From assembly GCA_027579435.1 (NCBI GenBank), contig JANBPK010001260.1, forward strand, positions 1-41,291: a stretch of 41,291 bases of DNA, read 5' to 3'. Position 1 is the stretch's first letter. The number at the start of each line of letters is the position of its first letter. Below are positions 1 through 11,262 of this stretch, piece by piece. The stretch comes from Candolleomyces eurysporus. Taxonomy: Eukaryota > Basidiomycota > Agaricomycetes > Agaricales > Psathyrellaceae. The notes beneath the pieces are model-generated. The model worked only from the letters and a program-made list of their open reading frames with translations, was not told the origin of the DNA and did not search any database. Made by a program: the position numbers and the translations under genes.

Positions 1-586
1 GAATAAACGTCTCTATGTCATGGTCGGAGCCACGACCAACCAGATCATCCGAGGTAACTTCATCGACCTCGAGCAGCTCTTGTATGTGCTGTTCAATCCG
101 GCTGGCAATGAAGAAACGAAGGGGAAGAAGAGGGTTGGATCGGAAGTAGTTGAGAGTGGTCTCGAGGAATAATTGGACATCTTCTCGATCTTCACATTCA
201 TCGAGACCGTCGATGACAATAAGGTACGGTGGGAGGTCTGGAGTTTCGCTGAAAATGGCATTCAAAGGGTCGAACACCAGACGCTCAAGCTGGACCTCCA
301 GCGAGACTTCTGGCGCCAACAGTCCCTGATCTGCATCCAAAGCTGCCCGGATAATAGGCGCGACTATGGGGATCGCCATAGCTAGCTGACTTGAGAGGGT
401 AGCCGCAAATCTGACCATACGGCATCTATCACCAGCGCCTCGGAAGAAAAAGAAGCTCGCCCCTAATCGCCCCTTTCTGTGGACTCGTCCCGATACCTCT
501 TGCGACACTGCAGACTTGCCGCATCCGACCTGGCCATGAAGCAAATAGATATGGGTATCAGGTTCGATCTTGCTCTCGGCCCATTT
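1..586 (-). pseudogene. NACHT NTPase gene, 3' part, cut off by the element
   Basis: Seen: the minus strand is open from the element border to the window edge. It reads KWAESKIEPD, then Walker A GQVGCGKSAV, then RLGASFFFFRGAGDR, RFAATLSSQLAMAIP and Walker B YLIVIDGLDECEDRED, then PLRFFIASRIEQHIQ. Every block aligns with the intact NACHT gene at 38590-41199 (GYVGCGKSAI, FLIVIDGLDECEDLQD, RFFITSRVEQHIQ). Known family: fungal NACHT proteins are STAND NTPases linked to non-self recognition and cell death. The piece lacks its N-terminus because homology starts exactly at the insert border near base 586; the missing 5' half matches the fragment at 34638-34999. No internal stop or frameshift was seen up to the window edge, so the interruption looks recent. 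It continues beyond base 1. Confidence 0.88.
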
Positions 587-587
587 T

Positions 588-605
588 CCTGGACACTAAG
601 TGTCC
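588..605. repeat. Left terminal inverted repeat overlapping a perfect palindrome
   Basis: CCTGGACACTA at 588-598 is the reverse complement of TAGTGTCCAGG at 34604-34614. Bases 591-605 (GGACACTAAGTGTCC) form an almost fully self-complementary 15-mer, able to fold with a 5-6 bp stem. On the RepHel sense strand this is the 3' end of the element, where Helitrons carry a hairpin. The canonical CTRR terminus is not present. Confidence 0.75.
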
Positions 606-908
606 GGGTTTGTGTTTTTTTTTGGGTATGATCGTTGCAGCTTTTTTTTTGCGGAATAGGCGCTCGTGCCTTAACATTGACTCGGTTTTGCGTCATTATG
701 ACTACATGTGACTACATGTGAATCGGGCTGTAGGCGCTCGTTTATATNGCACACATATGTCTATGGTCTGTCGCTGTATGCTAGGTGTATAGGTGTATAT
801 GTATGTATATATATACTTTTTCGTTTGCGGAGGGAAAAAAAAAAAAGAAAAAAGAAAATACAATATAATGATAAATGCTGCCCTTTTCATTTAATTCGAA
901 TTTTTGGC
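606..908. other. 3'-terminal non-coding region of the element
   Basis: This lies between the RepHel stop and the left border. It contains T runs (about 617-626 and 642-650), a direct duplication of TGACTACATG near 700-719, an AT-rich TATATATA stretch near 790-820 and an A run near 835-860. An 'n' sits at about 747. No convincing gene was seen. It probably holds the RepHel 3' UTR and the transposition terminus. Confidence 0.5.
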
Positions 909-3900
909 TCATTGCTTGTGGATAGGTATTGTGATTTTCTCTGCTATCTCTTTGGTGAATGTTGCTTTGGATTCGACGTCTAGCTGCTCTAACCTCTTCA
1001 GTTCCTCTCTCAGCTCTTGAGACATCTTCTGTGTTATCTTTGAACTCAGGAATGGTCTAAGTATCAGTAATCCCTCCATCGATGTGACCCTGGAGAGCAT
1101 CACGTATACCCCTTGTCCGCGGGCGGTGGCTAGATCGACGATAGCCTTGTCTAGGGTCCTTCCCTGGCTTTTGTAGTCCGTGTATGAATAAGCGGGCATT
1201 ATGGGAAGCTGTATTCGTCGGAATGACTTCGATTCAAATCCTCTAATTTGATATGGAAGTTTGACTGTCGTCGTTCTGGGGAATATTGGAACGATTCCTT
1301 CAGGTAGATCGGGTGCTGTGATTTGGCATTTGGATATTTCTATATAGACTACTTTTGCGAATCTGAGACCGTCGTCGTTCGTGTCGTATACTATATCTTT
1401 TATCACACCTTCAGTTCCGTTGACGACTTTGAATGGGACTGCCACGTTTTCTGTGATCATGATTTTCATCCCGGGGAACAATGGCAGTTTTCCAAGCGAT
1501 TCTTTGGTGACCCGTGAAGGAAGATTCCATAAGTTTTCGGCGTCATGACCTTGGATTACGGTGTGCTTGATAGTGTCGTTGGAGTAGTATATGTGGATCT
1601 TTTGGTTGGTTCTTTTGGCATGGGCTGCCATGAGCCGTACGTTCGCTGCGTCTCTGAGAGTTTTGCTTCCCACTATGACAGGTGCGTCTGAAAATGTGGC
1701 TAACTCTTCTCTGTTCTTTCTGAAGATGTTTGATAGCTCTCTGCGTTTCAGGTGTTCGACGATCGGGGTTCCGTCCACGACTGCAGATCCGCCGTCTGGA
1801 TCAGTGCTTTGATTGGATCTCAGTTTGGCTAGGATCTTTCCCAGTAACCCCTTCTCGTTTTGTCTCTTGTTCTGATGTAGTAGTGTCACCTGTTGTACCT
1901 GTCGCCAAAGGAAGGCGCCGGCCAGAGACGATATGCCTTCGCTGTTCTTTGCGTCGATAAATGAAGGGTTGTGTACTAGTCGATGGCAAAACAGGCTAGG
2001 TTGCTTCGGAGGCGTTAGTTGGTAGAAGTCACCCGTAAAAATCATGTTTATTCCGCCGAATATCTTTTGCGAGTCGTATGGGCTGTCGGCCTTGGCTATT
2101 TTCAATTTGGAAGACATGGTAGACATGAACGGGGACCCAACCATGGAAACTTCGTCTACCACGAAGTATCTCACTTGTTTCCATTCTTTTACCAGTGTTT
2201 TCGTCGAGGACGACTTTCTGGACGGATTAATCGAAAGTAGATGGTGTAGAGTTTGGCCGCTTATCAGTGCCGCCGCAATACCTGTTGGTGCTCCCAGTCT
2301 TAGTATGTTTGACTTGCCAAGTTCTTCGAAGAGGAGTACGATTGTTTGTATGAGATAAGATTTGCCCGTCCCTCCTTCGCCTCCTATATACATTAACAGC
2401 TGTTCCCCTCCTTCTATCAGGTGCCGTGCTATGAGCGCAAATGCTCGGCGTTGTTCTTCGTTGAGCGTTCTCGATTCTATGAGTCTGTTGACGATTGACC
2501 ATGGTGGGTCTTGGCTTCTACCAGTCGAAGAGCTAGTGGTGACCGTCGTCGAAATGTTCGCATCAGGGGTGACTATTGTGCGTGACCTGGTTTGCAACCC
2601 TGTTTCATCGACAATCTCGTCTAAGTGTTGGGCACTTTTGCAAAATTTCATGTATTTGTGTTGCTTGTTCACGATATCCGATATCGAGGGTGATGACTTA
2701 ATGTGCGTTCCTTCGCTCGATGGCGTCTTTGACGGAGTGTAGGTGTTTGATATGGAGGGGTCGTATGTGATACACGAGTCAAGCATTTCGTTTACGTCGC
2801 TACCCAAGACGGTTTCAAGATTCAGAGTCGAAAGACGGCTTGATGATTCGAGGTCTTCATCAGAATTCACCTGATTGAATACGTTTGTTTCAATCGTGAA
2901 GGGTTCTTGGTGACTGTCTTCCATCGCAGTATCCGGGTCTATGAATATGGGCTGTTCTCGTCTTCTTGGGGGGGCTCGGGGTCTTTCGTCCCTGGCATGT
3001 TTAGCCTCTGCCAAGAGCGACACGTTCTTCATCACTTCCCGTTCCCATGGAGGTAAGTTCACTATGTGTGCGTCTATCGTTTTGAGCCAAGAATTGTCAA
3101 CTAGTGGACCGAGGTCATTTGGATTTCTCCAAGGTTTGAATAGGATCGCCACGTCTCTCGCCCATAGTTCGTGTTCTTCGGGTCCTGCGTTCCTACGGTG
3201 TATTCGTGGCCCTAGGAGAACGGGTACCGCAGGTGTCTTTCTCATTTTAAGACGGTGGGTTGAAAATTGGGGGTGAGCGTTTGAAGAGAACTGGGCCCCT
3301 CTGCAGCGGGATGACTTTGAAGTCAAATTCGAAACTGATGATTTGCATGTCCATGCCAAATGTTTGTAGAGGCACATGTTGTGAAACTGTTCAGTTTCGG
3401 GTCTTAATATATAGTCGAGGAGGCGATTAGATGCGCTGATTGATTTATGCTCGGACGAAACTGAGACGATCAGGTTTTGTGTCGACGGAGACGGGTTGAT
3501 TTCATCCGCTTCCATGTTTTTCGATACGTATTTCAAAACCTCTAGCCAGTTTATCGGTTGAAATGTTTCGTTTGTATAACTTTCCCCGCCGCCGACCAGG
3601 AAACTCATCACCTGCGGGTGGGAGAATTCCTGATGGCCGAGCATACTGTTGACTGCTACCGTCATTGCTTTTCTTGTGTCTTCTTCAAAGTTCCCAGAGG
3701 CTTCTGCGAGCCCTCTAACTTCGTACTGTCTTAAGGCATACGATAGAGCCGACAGGCCTGCATGCATGGTTAAAGGAAGCTTTGTGATGTAGTCAGTTGC
3801 GTAGTACATGAACGCTTTGGCCTCTTCGCCCGACCCTATGAATTTGATATCCGTGTTACATTTGAGTAGAAAAGTAATTATTGGATTGAATAGGGTCATT

Positions 3901-6839
3901 CGTGGGTGCCTTCGTCTCAGACGGACCGCACCGGTATTGGTGTCAATTTCAGTGGTGGGTTGAATAGACCCATCTATCCCAAATCGACAGTTGGATGGGG
4001 TTCGGGGGTCACCAGGGCGTAGATATTTCCAGCATGTTCCGGTATGGCGATGCCAGTTGTATTTGGTGAGCAGGTCATCAATGTGCTCTTTCATCTCTTC
4101 TTCGAATTCAAGTTTGTTTGTTTCTGATATGAGCGGCCCTACCGTGGTCCCCGGGTGCGTTGCGCTTGATACCACCTCAGTATCATCCACCTCTAGCGTG
4201 TTGTTTAGGATAGATCTGGAACCTTGAAAGCCAGAGTCTGATATGGAGTCGAGCCATCTGATGAGCCTGCGTCGATATCTCTCGGACGACTTGAGTTTTT
4301 CTGACAGTTCTTCCGGATGCAGGTGTCCCCGCAACCATAAGAGCATATGACAGTGTAGGCTCCCTCTTCCCTGCGTTTCTACCGTTCCGTAATATGAGTC
4401 GCATGTTCCGAAAATGCCTCTTGGACGTGAATTGCCGCGGCCTGCTCGAAGAACGATCTGTACGAAGTTGCGGATGATGGAGTCAAAGAATTGTGCACAG
4501 GCTGCGGGGTGTTTGAGTGACATTGACATCCTGTCCTTTATGCTCGTTTCCGTAAGTTCTGTTTCGATGGATGTGTCTTGAAGGCGGCTTGCAAGAACAG
4601 TCACTATGGGGTTGTGGTGATCGGCAGGGTTGACGGTGATGAACAGTGTCGGTGATCCTCTCTGGTTGATTATTGCTCTGATTTCGTTTCGCATTTTGAT
4701 TCTTTGAGACACGCAACCTGGGATTCCGCGAGCGACGGGTGAAATTGACGACATGAGACGAACAATCTTGCGTTCATTTTCCGTGGTTGTTTGGTAAGAC
4801 GGATCGCGTTGGAACTGGTGCCTTAGATTCTCTAGTTCGCTCCGGTTGATCGTCTTTATTTCTGAAACCAGGTTCGTATAGGCTGTTATCGGGACCGAGA
4901 AACGCAGGGTAGTGTTTACTGCGGCCTTCCTTATGATATTGTAGACGTCGAAAGATACCTCGAATTCCGACTCGAAGAATGAGTCACACACATTCAGGAG
5001 ATAACGGAGCTGTGACTCTGGGGATATGCGTCGTCGTCTCCGTGGGTCATTGAAGCCTCCGATCCCAAATGGATCAGCATTGGGATGGGCCCAGCTGAGC
5101 CAATTCGGGTTGTTGATGTCCGGTATAGGCGTTGACCCAGCTCTTGTATGGACAAATGGTTTGCCGTCCTTACACCACTTTAAGGCGTTCAGTGTCATCT
5201 CCCTATAGCTGGCTGCCGAGTTGTCTCCCAACGTATATGCTATGTTTTCCATAAACAGTCCGTCAAGACCCTCATGACGGTCGGTATAGTCAGCGATTAC
5301 GGAGTCTACTGCATCGTTCAATGGCAAATGGCCGATGCGGGCGGATGCCGGAATACCAATGTCTTCTGGTCCGTCAAATAGAGCGTCGAGATTACTGGTG
5401 CTGAACCCCTGGAAGGCGGTTGAGACCTGGTAATGGGGATTGTTGGAGAGGAGGAACTCTATCAGCAGCTTCACCTTGCTTTTCCTGACAAGCACTGGGT
5501 GTAAGTCTTTGATCTTGGACTCTGTTGGAGCGGACCTCGAGACCAGTATTGCGCATATCGTGTCACGTATTGACGATGATGAGGGTGGTAGAACTTGGTT
5601 CAGTTTTGGTATGTTCAGCGGTGTCGATATCACGTTTCCTCGAATGTGACGGCTTTTTGAGGCGAAATATTCGTTCTCTGATCGATCGAACCCTGAAAAT
5701 CTGCATAAGATGCTGTTTGTTCTAACTCGACATATCAGAGCCTTCTCGAATATTGTCATGGTGTCAAAGGCGTGCTTGACGTTGGTAGGTAAGCGGTCTC
5801 TGGCATAGTATAGCCAGTTACATAAAGCGAACTTGGGCATTACCCCCTTTTTGAGGTCTCGAAGGCATCTTGAGCAGAGGTTAAGAGGGCTCCTTACTTG
5901 GGGATCGTCCAGAGCCGAAGGTTCCAAAATGGCGCCGTCGAATGCTTCTATGTTGTATGTTCGTGGAAGGAGCTGTTGGGGAAGTTCGTCGTTTCGTAGG
6001 AGGGACAGATTTACTTCGTCTGGGTGGGTGTAGTGGAGATCTTTGGGGCTTTTCATAGTGCTGCATGATGCGCATGCCTTACGTATGAAGGATTTCGGGT
6101 CCATTTTTCGCTGCCATGTCTCAATTATCTTCCTCTTGATTTGGTCAGGGATAGGGTTTAAATGGTTGGGGCAGCGGTAGTCCTCGATGGCCACTCTGGA
6201 CGTGTCTGGGACCTCGTCTTGATTTGATTCAACGGGACCTGGAGATTCTAGTCTCCCTTCCTGCTCCTGAGGTTCATTTTGGGTGCTCGCAGTGTTTTGG
6301 ATCCCAGACGGACCTTGAGCCTCGGATGCAACGCGAGCTTCCTGTGGCATTCGTGCTGTGATGTTTTTGGTCCGTGTGGATCTCCCTCGGAGTCGCGGCA
6401 GTTCTTTGAAGACGTAGTATATGAGTCGGCATTGCGAACCGCATCTGTGTTGTGCTAAGGCGTCTGCTATTTCACCCCGTTTCATTCTCGAGCTTTTCAT
6501 GTGGTGGCAGGTTGCGATCTCTTTTAGCTCTGATACGGTAAGTCTCTGGTATATCTCCAGAAGAATGGATGGCCTGGTGTATATGACTAGTACTGTAGGA
6601 TCCTTGAGGCGTCTGTCTGAGTTTTGTATCCCTTGAGCTGGCGTCACCCCCATATATCTGACGCCATAATTCCAGGCCTTGATGGATACATCCATGGGAA
6701 CGCAGAACGGTTGATCGGTATTGTTGGAAGATATGCGGAACACTGAGCGTGGTTTAGGAAGTCTACTTGTGTGTTTGAGAGATTACTTCTTACCTTGGAT
6801 TTTCGCGGACGCGAAATGGAGAGGAACGTCGGCACTCAT
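909..6839 (-). CDS. RepHel: Helitron HUH replication initiator fused to a PIF1-family helicase
   Basis: Two exons: 6794-6839 (start MSADVPLHFASAKIQ) and 909-6742, joined across a 51-nt GT-AG intron (6743-6793). The product is about 1959 aa. Counting from exon 2, a Cys-rich DUF6570-like region lies at about 190-340 (RKACASCSTMKSP, LCSRCLRDLKKGVMPKFALC). The Rep domain follows, with LFITVNPADHHNP at about 700, the HUH motif GRGSLHCHMLLW at about 790 and the two-tyrosine motif YYATDYITK at about 980. The PIF1-like superfamily 1B helicase has Walker A GGEGGTGKS at about 1455, GAPTGIAAALISG, the DEVSM Walker B at about 1525, GDFYQLTPP and the C-terminal GQGVYVMLSR. It would nick single-stranded DNA and drive rolling-circle transposition in the nucleus. 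All catalytic motifs are present and there is no internal stop, so the element may be autonomous. A TATA box lies about 60 bp upstream. Confidence 0.95.
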
Positions 6840-6898
6840 CTGTGTCAGGCTGGTGAACGCGAATAAAAAGTGACGACCGTTGATTCGTGAGATCGCCG

Positions 6899-6906
6899 CT
6901 TTTATA
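6899..6906 (-). promoter_or_regulatory. TATA box of RepHel in the RepHel/R2 divergent promoter
   Basis: TATAAAAG on the minus strand, about 60 bp before the RepHel start codon at 6839. The ~300 bp between the two divergent start codons (6840-7146) holds no other gene, so RepHel and the RNR small subunit share one intergenic control region. No equally clear TATA box was seen for the R2 side. Confidence 0.6.
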
Positions 6907-7146
6907 GGTTTTGGGTAATGGGTTGAGAAGCGCAGCCTCAAAGCTTGCCTTGCGAAGCTGTGCTGCAGATCCGTATCTCTGCTTCTCTCATCTATTTTTT
7001 CTATTGTTGAACTTGGTTATGACTCCAATTCCGTCGGATAGGTCATGTGGCTGTGTTTTAGAGATTACAGAGAATGGTACATAAGGCTTCTCCCTCGAAG
7101 TGGGACTTGATCTGTTTCTGTACACTTGCTCCCTTGTATTTTGGCC

Positions 7147-8444
7147 ATGGAATCGATTTTGCGTAGTGAAGAAAGACGGTTTACAGTGTTTCCCGTTCAG
7201 TATCCCAGTGTATGTCGATAACCCCTCTTTCGTGACGTGAAGCTGATCTGTTTCTTTGATTCCCACACCAGCTGTGGAGGAGGTATAAGCAGGCTCTGGC
7301 TTCGTTTTGGACGGCGGATGAAATCGATCTGAGTGTCGACGTACAGCAATGGGATTCCGTCCTCGGTGATGGGGAGAAGCATGTATTGACAGTCATTCTC
7401 GCCTTTTTCGCCACGGCTGACGGCATTATTGCTGAGAATCTTGTCGAGAGATTCTCTTCGGATGTTGGTATTGTTGAAGCGAAGTTTTTTTNATGGTTTC
7501 CAGATCTCTATGTGAGTCTCTTTCCTGCCTGTTAGTGGTGTTTGTAATGATCAGGTAATAACATTTGTTGCTTCCTTTTCATTCCTTGACGCAGGGAGAA
7601 TATCCATGCGGAGACGTACTCCATGATTCTAGACAAACTGGTTAAAAATGATCTCGACAGGGTCAGCTTGCTCGAGAATGCACAGTCTCTGGCCGTGGTT
7701 AGGTCGAAAAATGATTGGGCGTTAAGGTGGCTAGCAGACGATGCTGACTTTCCTTCTCGCCTCGTTGCTTTCGCTGCTGTCGAGGGTATCTTTTTCTCGT
7801 CGAGTTTTGCTGTGATCTTTTGGTTCAAGTCGAAAGGAAAGATGCCAGGAGTATGCTTCTCGAATGATATGATATCTAGGGACGAAGCCTTGCACACGGA
7901 GTTTGCTTGCGAGCTTTTACAACTCTTGGCGATCCAACCGTCTGAAGCTGCGGTTCACGCCATCCTGTCGGAAGCAGCAGCTATAGAAATTCAGTTCGCC
8001 AGAGGTGGGTTCAATTCTGAATTTCTTCTATTCTTCCTTTTAGTTGACGTCGTTGATCTTCCTAAAACTTTTGCAGAGTCGCTTTCTTTAGGGATTGCTG
8101 GTCTCACTGTAGGAGACATGACACTTTATATTCGTTATGTTACAGACCAGTTGGCGCGGCGTATGGGGTACAGTCCCCTGTTTTACGCGTCCAATCCTGT
8201 GAGTTGGTATCATATGGCTTAACCCGCAATTCGAGCTGACCATAACTTGACTCGCAGCTGCCTTTTATGAACATGATGTCCATGCAAAGCAGAACGAACT
8301 TCTTTGAACGTCAGAACTCTGACTACAGGATGCCTGGTTCTGGCGTCGATTCTTACGGAGAGTTGTAAGTGTACAAGTTTGGATGATAGAGATTGTGCTA
8401 ACATCTGCTGGCTCAGTACTTCGGATGCGTTTGCCTCAAATTGA
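7147..8444 (+). CDS. RNR2: Ribonucleotide reductase small subunit (class I R2)
   Basis: Six exons: 7147-7209, 7272-7511, 7595-8004, 8077-8198, 8258-8364 and 8417-8444. They give 322 aa if the single 'n' at 7492, inside a T run, is dropped; the frame then reads KFFYGFQISM. All six di-iron ligands are present: D71, E102, H105, E164, E198 and H201. So are the radical tyrosine Y109 (ENIHAETY) and the FW tryptophan W34. The enzyme would make the tyrosyl radical used by R1 to reduce ribonucleotides to dNTP precursors in the cytosol. The N-terminus is very short (MESILRSEERRFTVFPVQYP). The tail ends GEFTSDAFASN instead of the usual acidic-aromatic R1-binding peptide ending in -DF. Divergently transcribed from RepHel, with R1 15 kb away on the same element. 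Confidence 0.95.
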
Positions 8445-9018
8445 ATATCTTTGTATCTTGTGTTCTTCAATCTTTCTTTTTTAAACAATTATGATAGATT
8501 TTTGCTGTATACTAGAATCGGATATTAGAATATATCGAACTCTTTTCTCCAAACTGTTTTGTTTTCCTCCGAGCTTTTGCTTGAAAAGAAACGTCGTACG
8601 AGCGACAGATTTATGGTTGTTGTCGAAGCGGCTAGATGCAGCTGCGCTGTAAGAAGGTGTGGGGTTGGGGATAGGTTTTGGTCGGGATGTAGCGACCATT
8701 GGGTTCGAAGAATGGCGTTTTTATTGTGTTATAATCAGACACGCCCTCGATCGAGCAGGTATGATAGAGGGGTGGGAAGACATAGGCAGTGGTAGAGAGT
8801 GATATCGGACGAGGGTAGTAGATTAATCGACTGAAAGTCGATCTTGTAGCGTATGGTGTGGGAGGTTGTAACAGGGGCTCATCGCGCAACAGATAGATCC
8901 AGTTCGTGGGGTTCTAAATATACCCCAGTCGGCACGCTTCCCTTTTCTAGGTGTGCAATGAGACCAGCTTGGCAGCAATCGATTAGATAACTGAACCGTT
9001 TGGCTTTGTTTTCGTGTG
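8445..9018. other. Intergenic region
   Basis: R2 3' UTR and the upstream region of the next gene. Reading frames here are short and look incidental on both strands. I see no gene or RNA. Confidence 0.5.
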
Positions 9019-9027
9019 TATAAAAGG
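9019..9027 (+). promoter_or_regulatory. TATA box of the GATA-type zinc-finger gene
   Basis: TATAAAAGG lies 86 bp upstream of the chosen ATG at 9105. The earlier ATG at 9043 would fall close to the predicted transcription start and runs straight into a GTGAGT donor-like sequence, so 9105 is preferred. Confidence 0.6.
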
Positions 9028-9104
9028 TATCGTCGGGTATAAATGGTGAGTATCCTTTTGACCGCTGTCTTCGTACTACCAGTATTGTTTTTTGTCTCTA
9101 CGGC

Positions 9105-10176
9105 ATGGGCGAAACAGTCCCCTTCGCTTTCTTGGATGAGCCGCTTAGACATCCTTGGTCAGGGAATGATCAAAGCTTATGTGAGCCTTCCAGTCCTGCC
9201 ATTTGTTCTTTTCCTGTACCCCCATACCTCGATCCTATGGCGTTCAAGCATATGCAACAAGGAGGCGCCCTTTCGACAACATCTGAAGATCACCGACCGG
9301 CTGTAGGGCACCCTGGAATGTCGAATGCGAACCTGGCCTTGCCGCCTCTACTACCCTGTTTCCAAAGGATCGTTGATAGCTTGTCCGATTACCACTCCGA
9401 ACCTTGGAGAACTAGTACCGACGAGCCGTCCATGGTTTTCTTTTATGAAGATCCAGGTAGTAAAATGTCAAGTACTCCCGGCAGAGGTGCGTCGACTTGG
9501 AGCCTGTTGGATCTATTCTATATCCCCTTCTTTCCGCTACTGTTGCAATTTCACTTGTGCTGAGCATGTATCTCCAGTTTCATTATTCCTTCGTCACAGT
9601 TCCACTTATTGCGTCGCTTTCTACGGGTCCTGACATTGGAGTGCAGCTGCAGCAGGCTCGGCAAGTGTAGGGAAGCGTACTTCTAGGAGAAAGGGATCGA
9701 CTCGTCATCAAGGAGCACCGTTCAACGGATTGGGGTCTTCATGTGTTGGCGAGCGAGTCTCAGACGAGGCCGTTTACCAAATGAGGGACAGGGTTTGCTG
9801 TAATTGCTTCGCTACCGAGACTCATATTTGGAGGTATGCTCCCAAAGACCGGCTGTTTTGCCACGCATGTGGGATCCATGCGAAACGTGTACGTGCTTAG
9901 CCCCATTCTCCAGCTTATAGCTCANCCTTTTCTNGCCCCACCTTTTTTTTTCGTCTCTGCTGCAGTATGGAACATCGCGCCCTGTCGACTTTTGTAAAGA
10001 TTGTAAAGTGAAGCTTGGTCACGTTCGTACCATGGGACGACCGATTTGTTCGAGGTGAGGGTTGCTCAACTTTATGTCTGGGCAAGTTTAACATATTAAT
10101 CAATGGAATTCCCCCTTGAAGTTGTCTCAAGAATAGACAAGAAGCCAGGCATCTCCGTGCTGAAATTGATCACTGA
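9105..10176 (+). CDS. GATA-type zinc-finger protein with a second Cys4 finger
   Basis: Four exons: 9105-9486, 9653-9888, 9966-10054 and 10122-10176, giving 253 aa in one continuous frame. The N-terminal half (MGETVPFAFLDEP...) is Pro/Ser-rich with no recognised domain. The C-terminal part has a GATA finger, CCNCFATETHIWRYAPKDRL followed by FCHACGIHAKRYG, with spacing C-X2-C-X17-C-X2-C and the T-x-x-x-W-R signature. A second zinc-binding pair follows (FCKDC ... PICSSC, C-X2-C-X15-C-X2-C), ending in a short helix-like tail ARHLRAEIDH. GATA fingers bind (A/T)GATA(A/G) DNA in the nucleus, so this is probably a transcription regulator carried by the element. Two 'n' characters (9925, 9934) fall in intron 3. 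Intron 1 (166 nt) is long for this region and might hide an alternative exon. Confidence 0.8.
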
Positions 10177-11262
10177 ATATTGAGCTACCCAGCCCTGTAC
10201 AAGCGGCGAGTCTGTGGGTGTAGTTGCGGGCGGATAGATTGGGGTGAGGGTTTATGTGGAGCTTTCTGGGGCTGGTTTTTGATGTGACCCACTGATATTT
10301 TTGCATTCCATGTGTTCTTCTTGAACTTAATACTGTGTTTTTTATGTGGTACGGTCGATGGGTTAATAGTCGATCGTGATATCCCGCGGTAGTGACGTTC
10401 GTTGCATTGCCTCCTGAGACGGCCGTCTGAAGCGGAGCAGAGACGAATCCGCGGGAATTTCCAGACGTTGGAGAGAATACTTGGATTTGGATTCAGGGTC
10501 CGCCTGTGCTTGTATTATAGGTGACGCTTCTGTGCCCAAAAGTTTCTCCATAACCGGGGTGTAAGGATAAAATCGGACGTTTCGAGGCCGAAACGTATCG
10601 CTTAGACGATTCTGATGGTTTGATCGGCACGTAGATTTTGCCCACATTTCTCCTTTAGTACTTGCTAGTTACTGTGTATGGCAATGAAGCGATCAAGTGT
10701 TTGATGTTGACGATGGACACACATGGACACACAACCCAGATCGAAAAATAGAATAAAATAAAAATAAAAAACGGGAGGATTCGCTGCCTCTCCTTGACTC
10801 TTTTTTTATCGTCTTCTCTGATTCGGTAGGTGCTTGGACCACTCTCTTACCATGTTGAGGGCGATCGCTTTTGATATGCACCTATCACGTCCGAACGAAC
10901 TCAAAGGGGGATATGATTGACAATGGTTCGGTCTATTTATCTTATTGGTCCTCTTCTTGAGATTTACCCAAAGCGACGCCTTTCGTCCTTTGTTCATATC
11001 CATTATATTCTTTTGTACGATCTGGCAAAATGATTACAGGAGATAGCTGTAAATGGTGAAGTGGGGCAAACAAACGTCTACACAGGTCGAATAGAAATAA
11101 TGACTGTCAAGCATTCTTTTCTTTCCTCCCCCCGCCCTTCCCCCCACGTTGGAGCACCTGTTACAATTTTCGCATTCTTGTCACCAGGGTTAGTTGATAA
11201 TATACGCTCGAATCATGCCCCGACCAGTCATTTGCTGACAGTTTTTCCAAGACTAGAGACAG
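10177..11262. other. Mostly non-coding interval apart from the weak 10363-10647 frame
   Basis: 3' flank of the GATA gene and 5' flank of the F-box gene. It has an A-rich tract near 10743-10770 and a pyrimidine-rich tract near 11115-11150. I see no supported gene beyond the weak frame listed separately. Confidence 0.4.
10363..10647 (-). CDS. Hypothetical 94-aa open frame
   Basis: An ATG-started minus-strand frame (MWAKSTCRSNHQNRL...) ending DITIDY. It is basic, with no recognised domain, no TATA box and no clear partner exons. It may be the last exon of a longer minus-strand gene or a chance frame. Confidence 0.2.
   Translation of the reverse strand: MWAKSTCRSNHQNRLSDTFRPRNVRFYPYTPVMEKLLGTEASPIIQAQADPESKSKYSLQRLEIPADSSLLRFRRPSQEAMQRTSLPRDITIDY

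Noticed and set aside
1323..6636. Many plus-strand open frames inside 909-6743
   Set aside because: They are antisense shadows of the RepHel gene, with no domain content or splice support.
909..7050. A conventional 6-kb Helitron nested on its own, with TC...CTRR ends
   Set aside because: No convincing CTRR end with hairpin downstream of the RepHel stop other than the palindrome at the NACHT border, and no clear 5' TC end between RepHel and R2. The inverse of the left end is found only at 34604, at the other NACHT border.
9043..9306. Alternative start at 9043 giving a hydrophobic signal-peptide-like frame
   Set aside because: It is too close to the TATA box and out of frame with the zinc-finger exons; the ATG at 9105 leads into all four exons.
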